Shown here one piece after another: positions 21,416 to 29,408 of a stretch of DNA of 64,000 nucleotides. A program made the translations under genes and the position numbers. The stretch comes from Streptoalloteichus hindustanus (lineage in GTDB: Bacteria; Actinomycetota; Actinomycetes; Mycobacteriales; Pseudonocardiaceae): contig NZ_FQVN01000004.1 of assembly GCF_900129375.1 (NCBI RefSeq), positions 558,001 through 622,000 on the forward strand. Direction: 5' to 3'. Position 1 is the stretch's first letter; every line of letters begins with the position of its first letter. Below the pieces are notes generated by a model. That model searched no databases, had not been told where the DNA came from, and saw nothing but the letters and a program-made list of their open reading frames with translations.

Positions 21416-22163
21416 ACAGCACCTCCACCCCCGCCGCCCGCAGCGCCTCGACCTGCTCCGCCGGCGCGTCGACGTCGGTCACCACCAGATCGACCTCCTC
21501 CAGCCCGCAGACCCGACCGAAACTGGTCCGGCCCAACTTGCTGCCGTCGGCGACCGCGATCACCCGGGAACTCGCCGCCACCGCCGCCCGCTTGACCTGC
21601 CCCTCGGCCAGGTCGTGGGCGGTCACCCCGTCCCGCGCGGTGATCCCGCAGCACCCCAGCACCAGCGTGTCGAACCGCAACTGCCGGAACGCGTGCTCGG
21701 TCAACGGCCCGGTGAACGCCAACTCCGTGGGACGCACGTCCCCGCCGGGCAACAGCAACCGCACCCGCTCCGCCCCGGCCAACACCGTCGCGGAGTGCAG
21801 GCACAACGGCAGCACCGTGAGCCGGCGGTCCCGCAGCAGCCGCGCCACCTCCACCGCCGTGGTGCCGCTGTCGAGCACCAGCGACTCGCCGTCGTCCACC
21901 AGCTCGGCCACCGCCGCCGCGATCCGCCGCTTGGCGGCCACGTGCTGCCGGCCCCGCACCGGGAACGGCGTCTCCTCCCCGGTCAACGCGCTCACCGCGC
22001 CGCCCCGCACGCGCCGCAGCAGACCGTCGCGCTCCAGGGCGTCCAGGTCCCGCCGGATCGTCATCTCCGAGCACCCGGTCAGCGCCGCCAGCTCGGTCAC
22101 GCTCACCCGGTCCGCCTCGCGTAGGGCGCGCAGGATCATCTCCTGCCGATCCGAACTCTCCAC
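21408..22163 (-). CDS. DeoR-family transcriptional regulator
   Basis: A 251-aa repressor. The N-terminal winged helix-turn-helix (RQEMILRALREADRVSVTEL, then CSEMTIRRDLDALERDGLLRR) is followed by a DeoR sugar-phosphate sensor domain (VLDSGTTAVEVARLL, GGDVRPTELAFTGPL, VIAVADGSKLGRTSFGRVCG). These domains bind phosphorylated sugars and resemble the ribose-phosphate isomerase fold. A perfect inverted repeat lies 8-30 bases upstream of the ATG, indicating autoregulation of this gene and the overlapping MFS gene. Confidence 0.9.
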   Translation of the reverse strand: MESSDRQEMILRALREADRVSVTELAALTGCSEMTIRRDLDALERDGLLRRVRGGAVSALTGEETPFPVRGRQHVAAKRRIAAAVAELVDDGESLVLDSGTTAVEVARLLRDRRLTVLPLCLHSATVLAGAERVRLLLPGGDVRPTELAFTGPLTEHAFRQLRFDTLVLGCCGITARDGVTAHDLAEGQVKRAAVAASSRVIAVADGSKLGRTSFGRVCGLEEVDLVVTDVDAPAEQVEALRAAGVEVLCV

Positions 22164-22170
22164 CTGTTCA

Positions 22171-22193
22171 TTCGAACATGATCAATGTTCGAA
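22171..22193. promoter_or_regulatory. Perfect dyad operator for the DeoR gene
   Basis: TTCGAACAT-(GATCA)-ATGTTCGAA, two perfect 9-bp arms, 7 bases before the DeoR start codon. The position and symmetry fit an autoregulatory site. Confidence 0.75.
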
Positions 22194-22225
22194 CGGCAAG
22201 GACGTGCGCGGCCCCGCGACCCGCC

Positions 22226-22681
22226 TCAGTCCGTCCCCGGCACGTCGAACACCAACTCCGGCCGCTCCCAGGTCACCCGAGGCGGCGACGGCGGCACCAC
22301 CCCGACCGGCCGCGCGCCCATCCGCCGGTAGAAACCCTCGGCCTGCGGATGCGACACCACCCGCACGCTGGCGATCCCCCGCCGCCGCGCCTCCGCCAAC
22401 AGGTGCGCCACCAACGCCCGCCCCACCCCCAGGCCCTGCGCGTCGTCGGAGACGAACAACAGATCCAGCTCCGCCGGCTCCACGACCAGGCCGTAGAAGC
22501 CCACCACCCGACCACCGGCCTCGGCCACGAACGTCGGATGCCCCTCCACGTACTCAGGAGTGAGCCGGTAGCCAGCCAGAATCGACGCGTAGACACCCCG
22601 GTAGGCGCTGGAGGCGAGCATCAACGCCGTCAGGCGCTCCGCGTCCCCCGCCGTCGCCGGCCTGATGCGCACCTCTCGCAC
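22226..22681 (-). CDS. GNAT-family N-acetyltransferase
   Basis: A protein of about 151 aa with the GNAT fold: IRPATAGDAERLTALML at the N-terminus, motif D/A region LDLLFVSDDAQGLGVGRALVAHLL carrying the acetyl-CoA loop (Q/R-x-x-G-x-G/A), and motif B VSHPQAEGFYRRMGARPVG. It transfers an acetyl group from acetyl-CoA to an unknown amine. Several in-frame GTG codons exist at 22690, 22681 and 22672; 22681 is preferred because AGGGTG lies six bases upstream. It is divergent from the SIS gene. Confidence 0.85.
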   Translation of the reverse strand: MREVRIRPATAGDAERLTALMLASSAYRGVYASILAGYRLTPEYVEGHPTFVAEAGGRVVGFYGLVVEPAELDLLFVSDDAQGLGVGRALVAHLLAEARRRGIASVRVVSHPQAEGFYRRMGARPVGVVPPSPPRVTWERPELVFDVPGTD

Positions 22682-22747
22682 GGAGATCACCCTAGGACCC
22701 ACCCCCGACACAGCGCCCCCACGCGCGGGGGTTGACGCCCCAGGCAC

Positions 22748-22763
22748 AGTGGTATGGACCACA
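22748..22763. promoter_or_regulatory. dre-like DasR site before the SIS gene
   Basis: AGTGGTATGGACCACA agrees with the published DasR consensus (A-C/G-TGGTCTAGACCA-C/G-T) at 13 of 16 positions and keeps the dyad. It lies 30 bases before the SIS start codon and overlaps the likely -10 region downstream of TTGACG (22732-22737). Confidence 0.5.
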
Positions 22764-22792
22764 GGCCCCGCGCCGCAGGAGGTTAGGCACCC

Positions 22793-23527
22793 ATGCCGTC
22801 CAGCACCCCCAGCACCGGCTACGGCGAGGCGGTGCGCACGCACCTGGCCCGCCTCGAGGAGCACAACGCCGACGCCCTCGACAAGGCGGCCCGACTCCTG
22901 CTGGACTGCGTCCGCGGCGGCGGCGTCGTGCTCACCGCCGGCGCCGGGCACTCCCTGGCCGCCGTCGCCGAGACCTTCTTCCGCGCCGGCGGCCTCGCCT
23001 GCGTCCGCCCGCTCTACCACCCCCAGCTGCTCCCCCTCCACGGCGCCGGGGACAGCACCGTCGCCGAACGCCGCGCCGGCCTGGCCGAACAGGTGTTCAC
23101 CGAGGCCAACCCCGGCCCCCACGACGTCGCCGTCGTCTTCTCCACCAGCGGCGTCAACCCCTACCCGGTGGAGCTCGCCCTCCACGCCCGCCAGGCCGGA
23201 CTGCCCGTCATCGCCGTGACCTCCCCGGCCTCCACCGCCGGCGCGCCCCGCCGCGCCGCCACCACCCTGGCCGAACAGGCCACCCTCGTCCTGGACACCC
23301 TCGTCCCGCCCGGCGACGTCACCCACCCCGCCGACGCCCCCACCACCGCGCCCCTGTCGTCGCTGGCGGTGATGTTCCTGTGGAACTGCCTGCTCGTCCG
23401 ACTGGCCGAGCACGCCGCCGACGAGGCCGTGGAACTCCCGCTGTGGCGCAGCTCCAACGTGGACGGCAACGACGCCTGGAACGCCTCCCTCATCGAGCGC
23501 TACCACCACCGGGTGCCCCAGCTGTGA
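22793..23527 (+). CDS. SIS-domain phosphosugar-binding protein
   Basis: A 244-aa cytoplasmic SIS protein. GGGVVLTAGAGHSLAAVAETFFRAGG and DVAVVFSTSGVNPYPVELAL provide the sugar-phosphate loops (Ser/Thr-Ser-Gly), and the C-terminal half keeps the SIS dimer helices. It resembles the Streptomyces SIS protein family implicated in N-acetylglucosamine-6-phosphate handling (SCO4393-like), a memory-based assignment. An excellent ribosome binding site (GCAGGAGG) precedes the ATG. A dre-like element in the promoter suggests control by DasR, the GlcNAc-responsive regulator that also controls chitinases such as the one at 37-38.7 kb. Confidence 0.85.
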   Translation: MPSSTPSTGYGEAVRTHLARLEEHNADALDKAARLLLDCVRGGGVVLTAGAGHSLAAVAETFFRAGGLACVRPLYHPQLLPLHGAGDSTVAERRAGLAEQVFTEANPGPHDVAVVFSTSGVNPYPVELALHARQAGLPVIAVTSPASTAGAPRRAATTLAEQATLVLDTLVPPGDVTHPADAPTTAPLSSLAVMFLWNCLLVRLAEHAADEAVELPLWRSSNVDGNDAWNASLIERYHHRVPQL

Positions 23528-23949
23528 GCTGACCGGCGACCGGCCGCGGCAACGACGCCGCGGCCACCGCCACGCACAACACCGCCACCGGCAACTCCAC
23601 GAACACGGCCAGGGCCACCGCCAGCACCGCCTCTCCCGCGCCCGGCGAGGTGCACACGTCGAACCAGGCGTCCGCACCCGCCAGGGTCGCCGTCGCCACC
23701 GCGGCCAGACTCGTCCGATGGTCCCGCCGACGCCACCACCAGGCCGTCGCGCCCAGCCCGAGGCCCAGCGCGCAGTCCAGCCCCACCCACGCCACGTCCC
23801 AGTGCCGCACGACGGTGGTGGACGGCAGCGTCGCCGCGAGCACCACCAACCACGGCACCAGCGCGCGCGGCGACCGCCAGCACCGGGGTCGCGTACCGGG
23901 CGAGTTTGACCGAACGACGGGACAGGGCGGGACGAGGACTGGTCGACAC
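23490..23949 (-). pseudogene. Small membrane protein gene broken by a frameshift
   Basis: The first frame begins with GTG at 23949 and reads STSPRPALSRRSVKLARYAT; after PVLAVAARA it loses coding quality. A second frame continues ALVPWLVVLAATLPSTTVVR, HWDVAWVGLDCALGLGLGAT and the signature DAWFDVCTSP to the stop at 23490. Joining them at the alternating-GC run near 23860-23868 (one base too many) yields a protein of about 150 aa with four membrane helices, like a common actinobacterial membrane protein. The indel may be real or a sequencing error. Its 3' end overlaps the SIS gene by 38 bp. Confidence 0.65.
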
Positions 23950-24038
23950 GATGATCAGCGTGGCGGGCGGTCACCCGCGCGAACAGCGGGGGCGCCCCCG
24001 GGTCCGCCCCTGAACCTTCCCTGACCATCCCCAACTCA

Positions 24039-24051
24039 GTCCACTGTGGAC
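24039..24051. repeat. Interspersed palindrome GTCCACTGTGGAC
   Basis: Exact intergenic copy of the GTCC-N5-GGAC palindrome family, between the broken membrane gene and the NUDIX gene. Confidence 0.6.
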
Positions 24052-24125
24052 GCTATGGGGCTGCCTTCTGTCCCTCCTTGCTGGTTTTCGTTCAGGGGGC
24101 TGGCGTTCGTGTTGCTGGAGATTGT

Positions 24126-24147
24126 TAGTTTTGGTCTGCACTGAAAT
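24126..24147. repeat. 22-nt interspersed element, copy 1
   Basis: Ends in GCACTGAAAT and is preceded by a T-rich AGTTTTGGTCT segment. Four copies in this window share the consensus TTGTTTTAGTC-N-GCACTGAAAT (written here split by N); this one lies downstream of the NUDIX gene in a local A+T-richer stretch. Confidence 0.5.
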
Positions 24148-24228
24148 CACAGGGCCAGAGATCACCACTGGTCGAACCACCGGGCAGGAGACCACGCGGG
24201 GCAGCCCGGCCCCCACGAGTGGTCGGGG

Positions 24229-24681
24229 CTACGCGGCGGTGAGGTGCTTCGCGAGGAGCACCGCGACGTTGCGGCTGACGGGACGCTCGTCGGGGGCGGT
24301 GATCCACGCGTGGTCGGCGTGCTCGGTGAGGTGGAGGGGTTCGGGCTCGACCACGGTCACGGCGAAGGTGTGCTGCCGGGTGCGGGCGCCGCCGGCCGAG
24401 ACGTAGTCGAAGGACCCCAGGTAGCCGGTGACGACGTCGACGTCCAGGCCGGTCTCCTCGGCGACCTCGCGCCGGAGGGCGGTGACCAGGTCCTCCCCCG
24501 CCTCGACCCGACCCGAGGGCAGTTCCCACAACCCTGGCAGGAACTCCTCGTCGAGGCGGCGTTGGAGGACCAGGACGGCGCCCCGGTCGCTGATCACGGC
24601 TCCGACGACGGCGCGTTCGACACCGTCGGCGGCGTCGCGCGAGGCGATGCAGCGGAGTTCGGGAGTGAGGTCACGCGGCAC
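24229..24681 (-). CDS. NUDIX hydrolase
   Basis: A 150-aa NUDIX enzyme. The Nudix box is complete (GRVEAGEDLVTALRREVAEE followed by TGL, i.e. G-x5-E-x7-R-E-x2-E-E-x-G-L, residues about 57-79), giving the Mg-binding glutamates. The fold begins with AVVGAVISDRGAVLVLQRR, as in 8-oxo-dGTP/NTP-cleaning pyrophosphatases. Substrate cannot be assigned. The GTG start has GGGAG seven bases upstream. The gene lies between two copies of the 22-nt element at 24126-24147 and 24925-24946. Confidence 0.88.
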   Translation of the reverse strand: MPRDLTPELRCIASRDAADGVERAVVGAVISDRGAVLVLQRRLDEEFLPGLWELPSGRVEAGEDLVTALRREVAEETGLDVDVVTGYLGSFDYVSAGGARTRQHTFAVTVVEPEPLHLTEHADHAWITAPDERPVSRNVAVLLAKHLTAA

Positions 24682-25239
24682 AGCGGCTCCCTGGCGAAAC
24701 AGCGCTGACGAAACAGCGGCGAAGAGTGAGGACCACGACGACCACGTCGATGGGGCGTCGGCGTGTGGGTCATCGTCACGCCGGATACGGATCTTGAGTG
24801 GGCGCCGGCGCGTCTCTCGACCACGCGGCGAACACGAGGAACGGGCCGGAACGGCGCCTCCTCTCCCTGCTGCTTTTTCTTGAGGGTTTTTCCGTACTTG
24901 CCTTCGGGTTCGATGGAGGGGAGAACTATTTAGTAAGCACTGAAATGTTAGGGCTTAGAGCTGCGACAGAGCGGGCGGCTCCGTGGGTGCGGACACCGGT
25001 GGCCTCGCCCACCGCGTGTCGTCAGCCGCCGCGGTAGCGGATTTCCCGGACTGTCCCGCCAGCCGCCGGGTCGCCCACGATGGACCCTGCAGGTGGCTTC
25101 TCCACCTCTCCGAGCAGCGACCGGAAAAGGACCATCGGCGGGGGCGGGTGAGGCCCGCTCCCCCGACCACCTCGGCGACACGCTGACCGCCTTTTCCCGG
25201 GATCCGACAACAGCACAGCCAGGTGGGAGGCGAACCCGG
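24682..25239. other. 558-bp intergenic stretch
   Basis: No supported gene. It includes a locally A+T-richer part (about 24880-24955) with runs of T and the second copy of the 22-nt element, probably a promoter or insertion scar, followed by ordinary high-GC sequence up to the next regulator gene. Confidence 0.4.
24925..24946. repeat. 22-nt interspersed element, copy 2
   Basis: Contains TTTAGTAAGCACTGAAAT. Beyond the core, this copy and the one at 24126 share further bases downstream (A-GGGC, then AGAG), so the two form a roughly 24-bp direct repeat flanking the NUDIX region. Confidence 0.5.
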
Positions 25240-25962
25240 ATGGCGGGAGTCCGGTTGTCCCTGCGGGACAGGCACGTCATCGCGTCGGGTCTGGCCGCCG
25301 GACACGGGTACGCCGAGATCGCGCGGCGGCTGGGGCGGCCGACCTCGACCGTGAGCCGGGAGGTCAGCCGCAACGGCGGACGCGCCGGCTACCAGGCCGA
25401 CCAGGCGCAGCACTCGGCGATGGTCCGTGCCGGCCGTCGGCGGCCCGGCCCGCCAGCTGGGTCCCCGGACGAGTCCGCCACCGGCGGGAACGACCTCGAC
25501 GCGCTCCGCGCGGTGGCGCGCCGGTTCACCACGTTGCTGGTCCAGGCGGGGTTCCCCCGTGTCGTGGCCGGGGTGCTCGCCCACCTGGTCACCAGCGACA
25601 CCACCGGGCTCACCGCCGACGTCCTCGGCCGCCGGTTACGGGTCAGCCCCGCGTCGATCTCCAAGGCCGTCCGCGAGCTGGAACGCCAACAACTCCTCCA
25701 CCGCGAACGCCTCCCCCACTGCCGTCGGGAGCGGTACCTCCTCGCCCCGGACGCCCACCACCGGATCTGGACGGCGAGGACGCGGATCGCGGCGATGTGG
25801 GTGGAAGCCGCCACCGAGGCGCGCGCGAGGCTGGGCGCCGCCACTCCGGCCGGCGCCCGGATGGCCGAGCTGGAGCAGTTCCTCCGCCTCGTCCATGACG
25901 ACATGGTCCGCATGATGGTCCGCACGGCCGAGCGCTGGCGCGCGACGCCGAGCCGCGAGTAG
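25240..25962 (+). CDS. Two-HTH transcriptional regulator (IS30-type HTH plus MarR/GbsR-like wing)
   Basis: A 240-aa DNA-binding protein. Residues about 5-45 form an IS30-transposase-like HTH_38 domain (RLSLRDRHVIASGLAAGHGY, IARRLGRPTSTVSREVSRNG), and residues about 85-160 form a GbsR/MarR-type winged helix (FPRVVAGVLAHLVTSDTTGL, RVSPASISKAVRELERQQLL). The end is helical. Such two-HTH proteins are common orphan regulators in actinomycetes; no target is obvious. The ATG at 25240 has GGGAGG nine bases upstream, which rules out the longer frame. Confidence 0.8.
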   Translation: MAGVRLSLRDRHVIASGLAAGHGYAEIARRLGRPTSTVSREVSRNGGRAGYQADQAQHSAMVRAGRRRPGPPAGSPDESATGGNDLDALRAVARRFTTLLVQAGFPRVVAGVLAHLVTSDTTGLTADVLGRRLRVSPASISKAVRELERQQLLHRERLPHCRRERYLLAPDAHHRIWTARTRIAAMWVEAATEARARLGAATPAGARMAELEQFLRLVHDDMVRMMVRTAERWRATPSRE

Positions 25963-26007
25963 CCGCGACACGTCGTCTTCTGCTCACCGGAAGGGAGCCC
26001 TGCCGCC

Positions 26008-26682
26008 TCAGGAGCGGTAGCGCGGACGCAGGTAGTCGCTCCAGAAGGGCACGGTGAGGTGCGGGGGCCAGCCCGCCGGACGGTCGGGCCGGGGCTCCGC
26101 GAACTCCTGGTTGACGTAGTCGAGCAGGTCGACGCCGCAGTAGATGATGTCGCCTCCCCGCATCGACAGGACCGGGTGACCGCAGGTGCCCGCCCCCGCC
26201 GGCAGGAACCGGTGCGCGTACACCGGCGTCATCCGGGGCGCCTCCGCCAGGCACAGCCGGGCCGCAGCCACGGCGGCCTCGGTGTCCTCCGGCCGCTCGC
26301 CCCAGCTCTCCCGCCAGTGCCCGTGCCGGACGTCCCACAACAGGCAGTCCACCGGCCAGTCCAGGTGCTCGCGGAGCTCGTCGCGATCGCCGTCGCGCCA
26401 GTCCGGCCAGGGCCGCTCCCCGGCCTGCCCCTCGGCCACGGGGCCGTTGAGCGGCAGCCCGACCGACAGGAAAGCCCGGTGGTCGTCGGCGAACCGGAAC
26501 CCGAACTCGCGCTCGACGCGGTCGAACTCCGCCTCGGTCAACCCGGGCCCGATCTCGGGGCGGTCCAACTCGGCCAGCCGCCGCGCCGCCGCCACCCCCA
26601 GGCGGGTCCCCTCCCCCGTGATCACCGCGTCACCCTGGTCCTTCCACCACACCAAGCTCACCCGAATGGTGGAACGCCTCAC
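26008..26682 (-). CDS. SMI1/KNR4 (SUKH)-like protein
   Basis: A protein of up to 224 aa. PGLTEAEFDRVEREFGFRFA and DDHRAFLSVGLPL match the SUKH core at its N-terminus, and HPVLSMRGGDIIYCGVDLLD followed by YVNQEF matches the C-terminal strand-turn region. SUKH proteins often act as immunity proteins against secreted toxins, but many are uncharacterised housekeeping forms. It starts a few bases after the Lrp gene on the same strand, so read-through is likely. The start is uncertain: GTG at 26682, or a GTG about 60 bases further in with AAGGACC-AGGG upstream. Confidence 0.65.
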   Translation of the reverse strand: MRRSTIRVSLVWWKDQGDAVITGEGTRLGVAAARRLAELDRPEIGPGLTEAEFDRVEREFGFRFADDHRAFLSVGLPLNGPVAEGQAGERPWPDWRDGDRDELREHLDWPVDCLLWDVRHGHWRESWGERPEDTEAAVAAARLCLAEAPRMTPVYAHRFLPAGAGTCGHPVLSMRGGDIIYCGVDLLDYVNQEFAEPRPDRPAGWPPHLTVPFWSDYLRPRYRS

Positions 26683-26687
26683 CGGCG

Positions 26688-27143
26688 CTACCGGGTCGGG
26701 AGTGGACGGTCGTCGACGACGCGCTTCATGACCAGGGTGGAGTTGAGGCGCTGCACGCCGGGCAGGGCGGCCAGGACGTCGTCCTCAAGTCGCTGGTACG
26801 CGGCGAGGTCGGCGGTCACGATGCGGAGCAGGTAGTCGGGGTCGCCGAACAGGCGTTGGGCCAGCAGGACGTTGGGGATGCCGGCGACGGCCTCCTCGAA
26901 CCCGAGCAGGGTGTCGCGGTCCTCCTGGCGCATCGTCACGAACACCAGGGCCTCGAAGGTCAGCCCGAGCGCGGCCGGGTCGACCACCGCCCGGTAGCCC
27001 TGGATCGTGCCGTCGCGCTCCAGCGCCCGCAGGCGTCGGTGGCACGGCGAGACGCTCAACCGCACCCGCTCCGCCAGTTCGGTGAGGGTCAGCCGCCCCT
27101 CCTCCTGGAGCACGGCAAGGATCTTCCTGTCGACAGCGTCCAT
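26688..27143 (-). CDS. Lrp/AsnC-family regulator
   Basis: A 151-aa feast/famine regulator. The N-terminal HTH (AVDRKILAVLQEEGRLTLTE, RVRLSVSPCHRRLRALERDG) is followed by the RAM/AsnC ligand-binding domain (GYRAVVDPAALGLTFEALVF, FGDPDYLLRIVTADLAAYQR). The ATG at 27143 has a GGAGAAGGA site upstream. It is divergent from a LysE exporter, the classic arrangement in which the Lrp protein activates amino-acid export when its amino-acid ligand accumulates. Confidence 0.9.
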   Translation of the reverse strand: MDAVDRKILAVLQEEGRLTLTELAERVRLSVSPCHRRLRALERDGTIQGYRAVVDPAALGLTFEALVFVTMRQEDRDTLLGFEEAVAGIPNVLLAQRLFGDPDYLLRIVTADLAAYQRLEDDVLAALPGVQRLNSTLVMKRVVDDRPLPTR

Positions 27144-27255
27144 GGGGAAGATCCTTCTCCTCCCCGGCGGATTCCGGGGTAACAGTTGGAACCCCTTTTG
27201 GGCAGGACGCGCATAGCCTTCCGGGATCTCCGCCCTCCAGCGAAGGACGTGGTCC

Positions 27256-27870
27256 GTGCCGGTCAGTTCCGTTCTCGCCTTCTGGGGCGTGGCCGCCCTG
27301 CTCATCGCGGTGCCCGGCCCGGACTGGGCCTTCGCCGTCAGCGCCGGGCTCCGCGGCCACGTCGTGCCCGCCGCCGGCGGGATCGTGCTCGGCTACACCG
27401 CCGTGACGGCCGTGGTCGCCGCGGGTGTGGGTGTCCTGATCGCCTCGACCCCGGTGGCGCTGACCGCGCTGACCCTCGCCGGGGGCCTCTACCTGGTGTG
27501 GCTGGGGTTCGCGGTCCTGCGCTCCCCCGCGGAGCCGCTGGGCGCGTCGCCAGCGCCCGCGGGCCGGCGGCCGGCCACGCTGGCGCGGGGCATGGCCGTC
27601 AGCGGCCTCAACCCCAAGGGGCTGCTGATCTTCGTCGCCCTGCTCCCCCAGTTCACCGACCCCGGGGCGAGCTGGCCGCTGCCCGTGCAGATGGCGGTGC
27701 TCGGCATGGCCTTCACCGTCACCTGCGGGGTGGTCTGCCTCGGCGTGGCCGGCTTCGCGCACCGCCTGCTCCGCGCCCGTCCGGCGGCGTCGCGCGTGGT
27801 CTCCCGCGTCTCCGGCGCCGCGATGGTCGTGGTCGGCGTGGTTCTCCTCGCCGAGCGTCTGTCCACTTAG
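27256..27870 (+). CDS. LysE-family amino acid exporter
   Basis: A 204-aa membrane protein with about six helices. The family signature is visible at the start (FWGVAALLIAVPGPDWAFAV, where PGPD is the conserved loop) and in the middle (GMAVSGLNPKGLLIFVALLPQF, with NPK). LysE/RhtB proteins export basic or neutral amino acids using the proton gradient. GTG start with GAAGGACG upstream. Divergent from the Lrp-type regulator, its probable activator. Confidence 0.9.
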   Translation: MPVSSVLAFWGVAALLIAVPGPDWAFAVSAGLRGHVVPAAGGIVLGYTAVTAVVAAGVGVLIASTPVALTALTLAGGLYLVWLGFAVLRSPAEPLGASPAPAGRRPATLARGMAVSGLNPKGLLIFVALLPQFTDPGASWPLPVQMAVLGMAFTVTCGVVCLGVAGFAHRLLRARPAASRVVSRVSGAAMVVVGVVLLAERLST

Positions 27871-27878
27871 GACGACAG

Positions 27879-27895
27879 CACGCCCTCAGGGCGTG
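27879..27895. terminator. Short hairpin between convergent genes
   Basis: CACGCCC-TCA-GGGCGTG, a 7-bp stem overlapping the stop codon of the downstream minus-strand gene and following the LysE stop. Modest terminator candidate. Confidence 0.45.
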
Positions 27896-28332
27896 GGCGC
27901 CGACCAGACCGCCGTGAGGTCGGCGGCGACGACCACGATGGACCCGGCGTGCAGGGCGATCTCGTGTCGGCAGCCCTGCTCGTGCGGCAGGATCTCGTCC
28001 AGGACCACGCTGCCGAGCCGGCGCCCCGCGAGCGGTTTCGGTCCGACCTGGAGGGAGAGGTCGACCACGCCCCGGTAGCGCACCGTGAGCCGCTCGGTGT
28101 GCTTCCACGGGTTGGGCCCGAACACGATCTCCAGCGCGATGCGGTCGTGGTCGTCGTCGTAGCCGAGCGCCTCGACGGTCAGGTCCTTGACGCAGCGGTC
28201 GCTGCCGAAGTCGTAGTGCCCGGGGTCGGTGGCGAACTCCCGCGCGCCCGGCGGCAGCGCGTCGGCCACCGCACCGAGCTTGTCCAGGTAGTCCTCGGGG
28301 TCGATGAGCGGTTCCAGCCGCACGTACTTCAT
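27886..28332 (-). CDS. Hypothetical protein, immunity-like
   Basis: A 148-aa acidic soluble protein with no signal peptide. I do not recognise a family. It is rich in beta strands with the end pattern EIALHAGSIVVVAADLTAVW, which recalls small antitoxin/immunity proteins of polymorphic toxin systems. ATG at 28332 with GGAGAGG upstream. Neighbours include a SUKH-like gene and a broken MafI-like gene, so an immunity role is possible but inferred. Confidence 0.6.
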   Translation of the reverse strand: MKYVRLEPLIDPEDYLDKLGAVADALPPGAREFATDPGHYDFGSDRCVKDLTVEALGYDDDHDRIALEIVFGPNPWKHTERLTVRYRGVVDLSLQVGPKPLAGRRLGSVVLDEILPHEQGCRHEIALHAGSIVVVAADLTAVWSAPTP

Positions 28333-28465
28333 GCTTCTCGCACCTCTCCGGCGCCCGCGCCTGGTCCGTGCCCGCCGACCCGACGCGCCAGCAGTGTCAC
28401 CCGCAAGAAGACCACACGGTGTGCCCACCGCCAGCACCCGGCGGGGCGCGGCCCCGGTGTTGGGG

Positions 28466-28810
28466 TCAGGAATGTTCGCCGTCCGGTTCAGTCGGTATCT
28501 CGGACGCGGCAGCGAGACGGCGCTGGCAGAGATCAGCCGCTGTCAGGTGCGGAGCGTCGAGAGCAGCGGTGTGCAGCCCCATCTCTCGTGCCGCCTGGTC
28601 GAGGTCCCGCCAGAAGGGCAGCGGCAGGTCGTGGTCGAGACCGAGGTGGACCAGGCAGTCGAGGGCCAGCTCCAGTTCGTTGTGGTGCGCCGAACTCGTG
28701 GGTGTCGGTCAGGTCGACTCCAGGGTGCTGGCCAGACGCGCCTCGGCGGCGGCGAGATGCGCCCGGACGCGGCTCCAGAGTGGGCGAAGGGCCTCGCGGT
28801 GCTGGATCAC
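28466..28810 (-). pseudogene. MafI-like small immunity gene interrupted by TGA
   Basis: One reading frame runs from a GTG at 28810 to a stop at 28466 but carries an in-frame TGA at 28709-28711. Before it the frame reads REALRPLWSRVRAHLAAAEA; after it comes HNELELALDCLVHLGLDHDL and PLPFWRDLDQAAREMGL, the layout of MafI-type immunity proteins (HNE-x-x-x-AL-x-x-L, then a helix ending MGL). Codon bias is coding-like on both sides. A local double frameshift around 28690-28715 would also fit. It is read here as a disrupted gene. Confidence 0.5.
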
Positions 28811-28853
28811 CGGCCAGTGTCCACGGCGGGTCGCGCGCTGGTCACGCGGCTTT

Positions 28854-29342
28854 TCACCGGTGGTCGGCCGGCACCGGAGCGGGGCGGGGCGCGGTGGACA
28901 GCGACTTGACCGCGGTGACCAGCGGGGCGAGCTCGGGGTCGCGGGCGGCCTGGTCGAGGGCTTCGCGCACCGCGGCCTCGTTGGTGGGGCGGGCCTCGGC
29001 GAGCAGCGCGAGTCCGGCCTCGGTGACGTCGGTGTAGATGCCGCGTCGGTCGGTCGGGCACAGGTAGCGGGCGAGCAGCCCCCGGTCCTCCAGGCGGGAG
29101 ACCAGCCGGGTGGTCGCGCTCTGGCTGAGCACGACCGCGTCGGCGACCTGGGACATGCGGAGGTGGCCATCGTCACCGGAGTGCTGGCGGCTGAGCACGT
29201 TGAGCAGGGAGTACTCGCGGACGCTGAGGTCGTGGCCGGCCTGCAGGGCGCGCTCGACGTGCGCCTCGATCCTGTTGTGCAGCAGCGACAGGGCGCACCA
29301 GCCCTGGGCGAGGCCGGTGGGCACGGCGTCCATGGCGCTCAT
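28854..29342 (-). CDS. MarR-family regulator
   Basis: A 162-aa winged-helix regulator. DLSVREYSLLNVLSRQHSGD leads into the recognition helix region VVLSQSATTRLVSRLEDRGL and the wing LARYLCPTDRRGIYTDVTEA, followed by the dimerisation helices. The ATG at 29342 is chosen for its GCAGGAGG site. It is divergent from an MFS exporter with an inverted repeat between them, so it probably represses the exporter and itself, releasing on ligand binding. Confidence 0.9.
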   Translation of the reverse strand: MSAMDAVPTGLAQGWCALSLLHNRIEAHVERALQAGHDLSVREYSLLNVLSRQHSGDDGHLRMSQVADAVVLSQSATTRLVSRLEDRGLLARYLCPTDRRGIYTDVTEAGLALLAEARPTNEAAVREALDQAARDPELAPLVTAVKSLSTAPRPAPVPADHR

Positions 29343-29408
29343 CGCGGTCCTCCTGCGCGGGGAGTGGGTACGCGACCCAGGATAGGACACGATCGCGACA
29401 TCCGGCGT

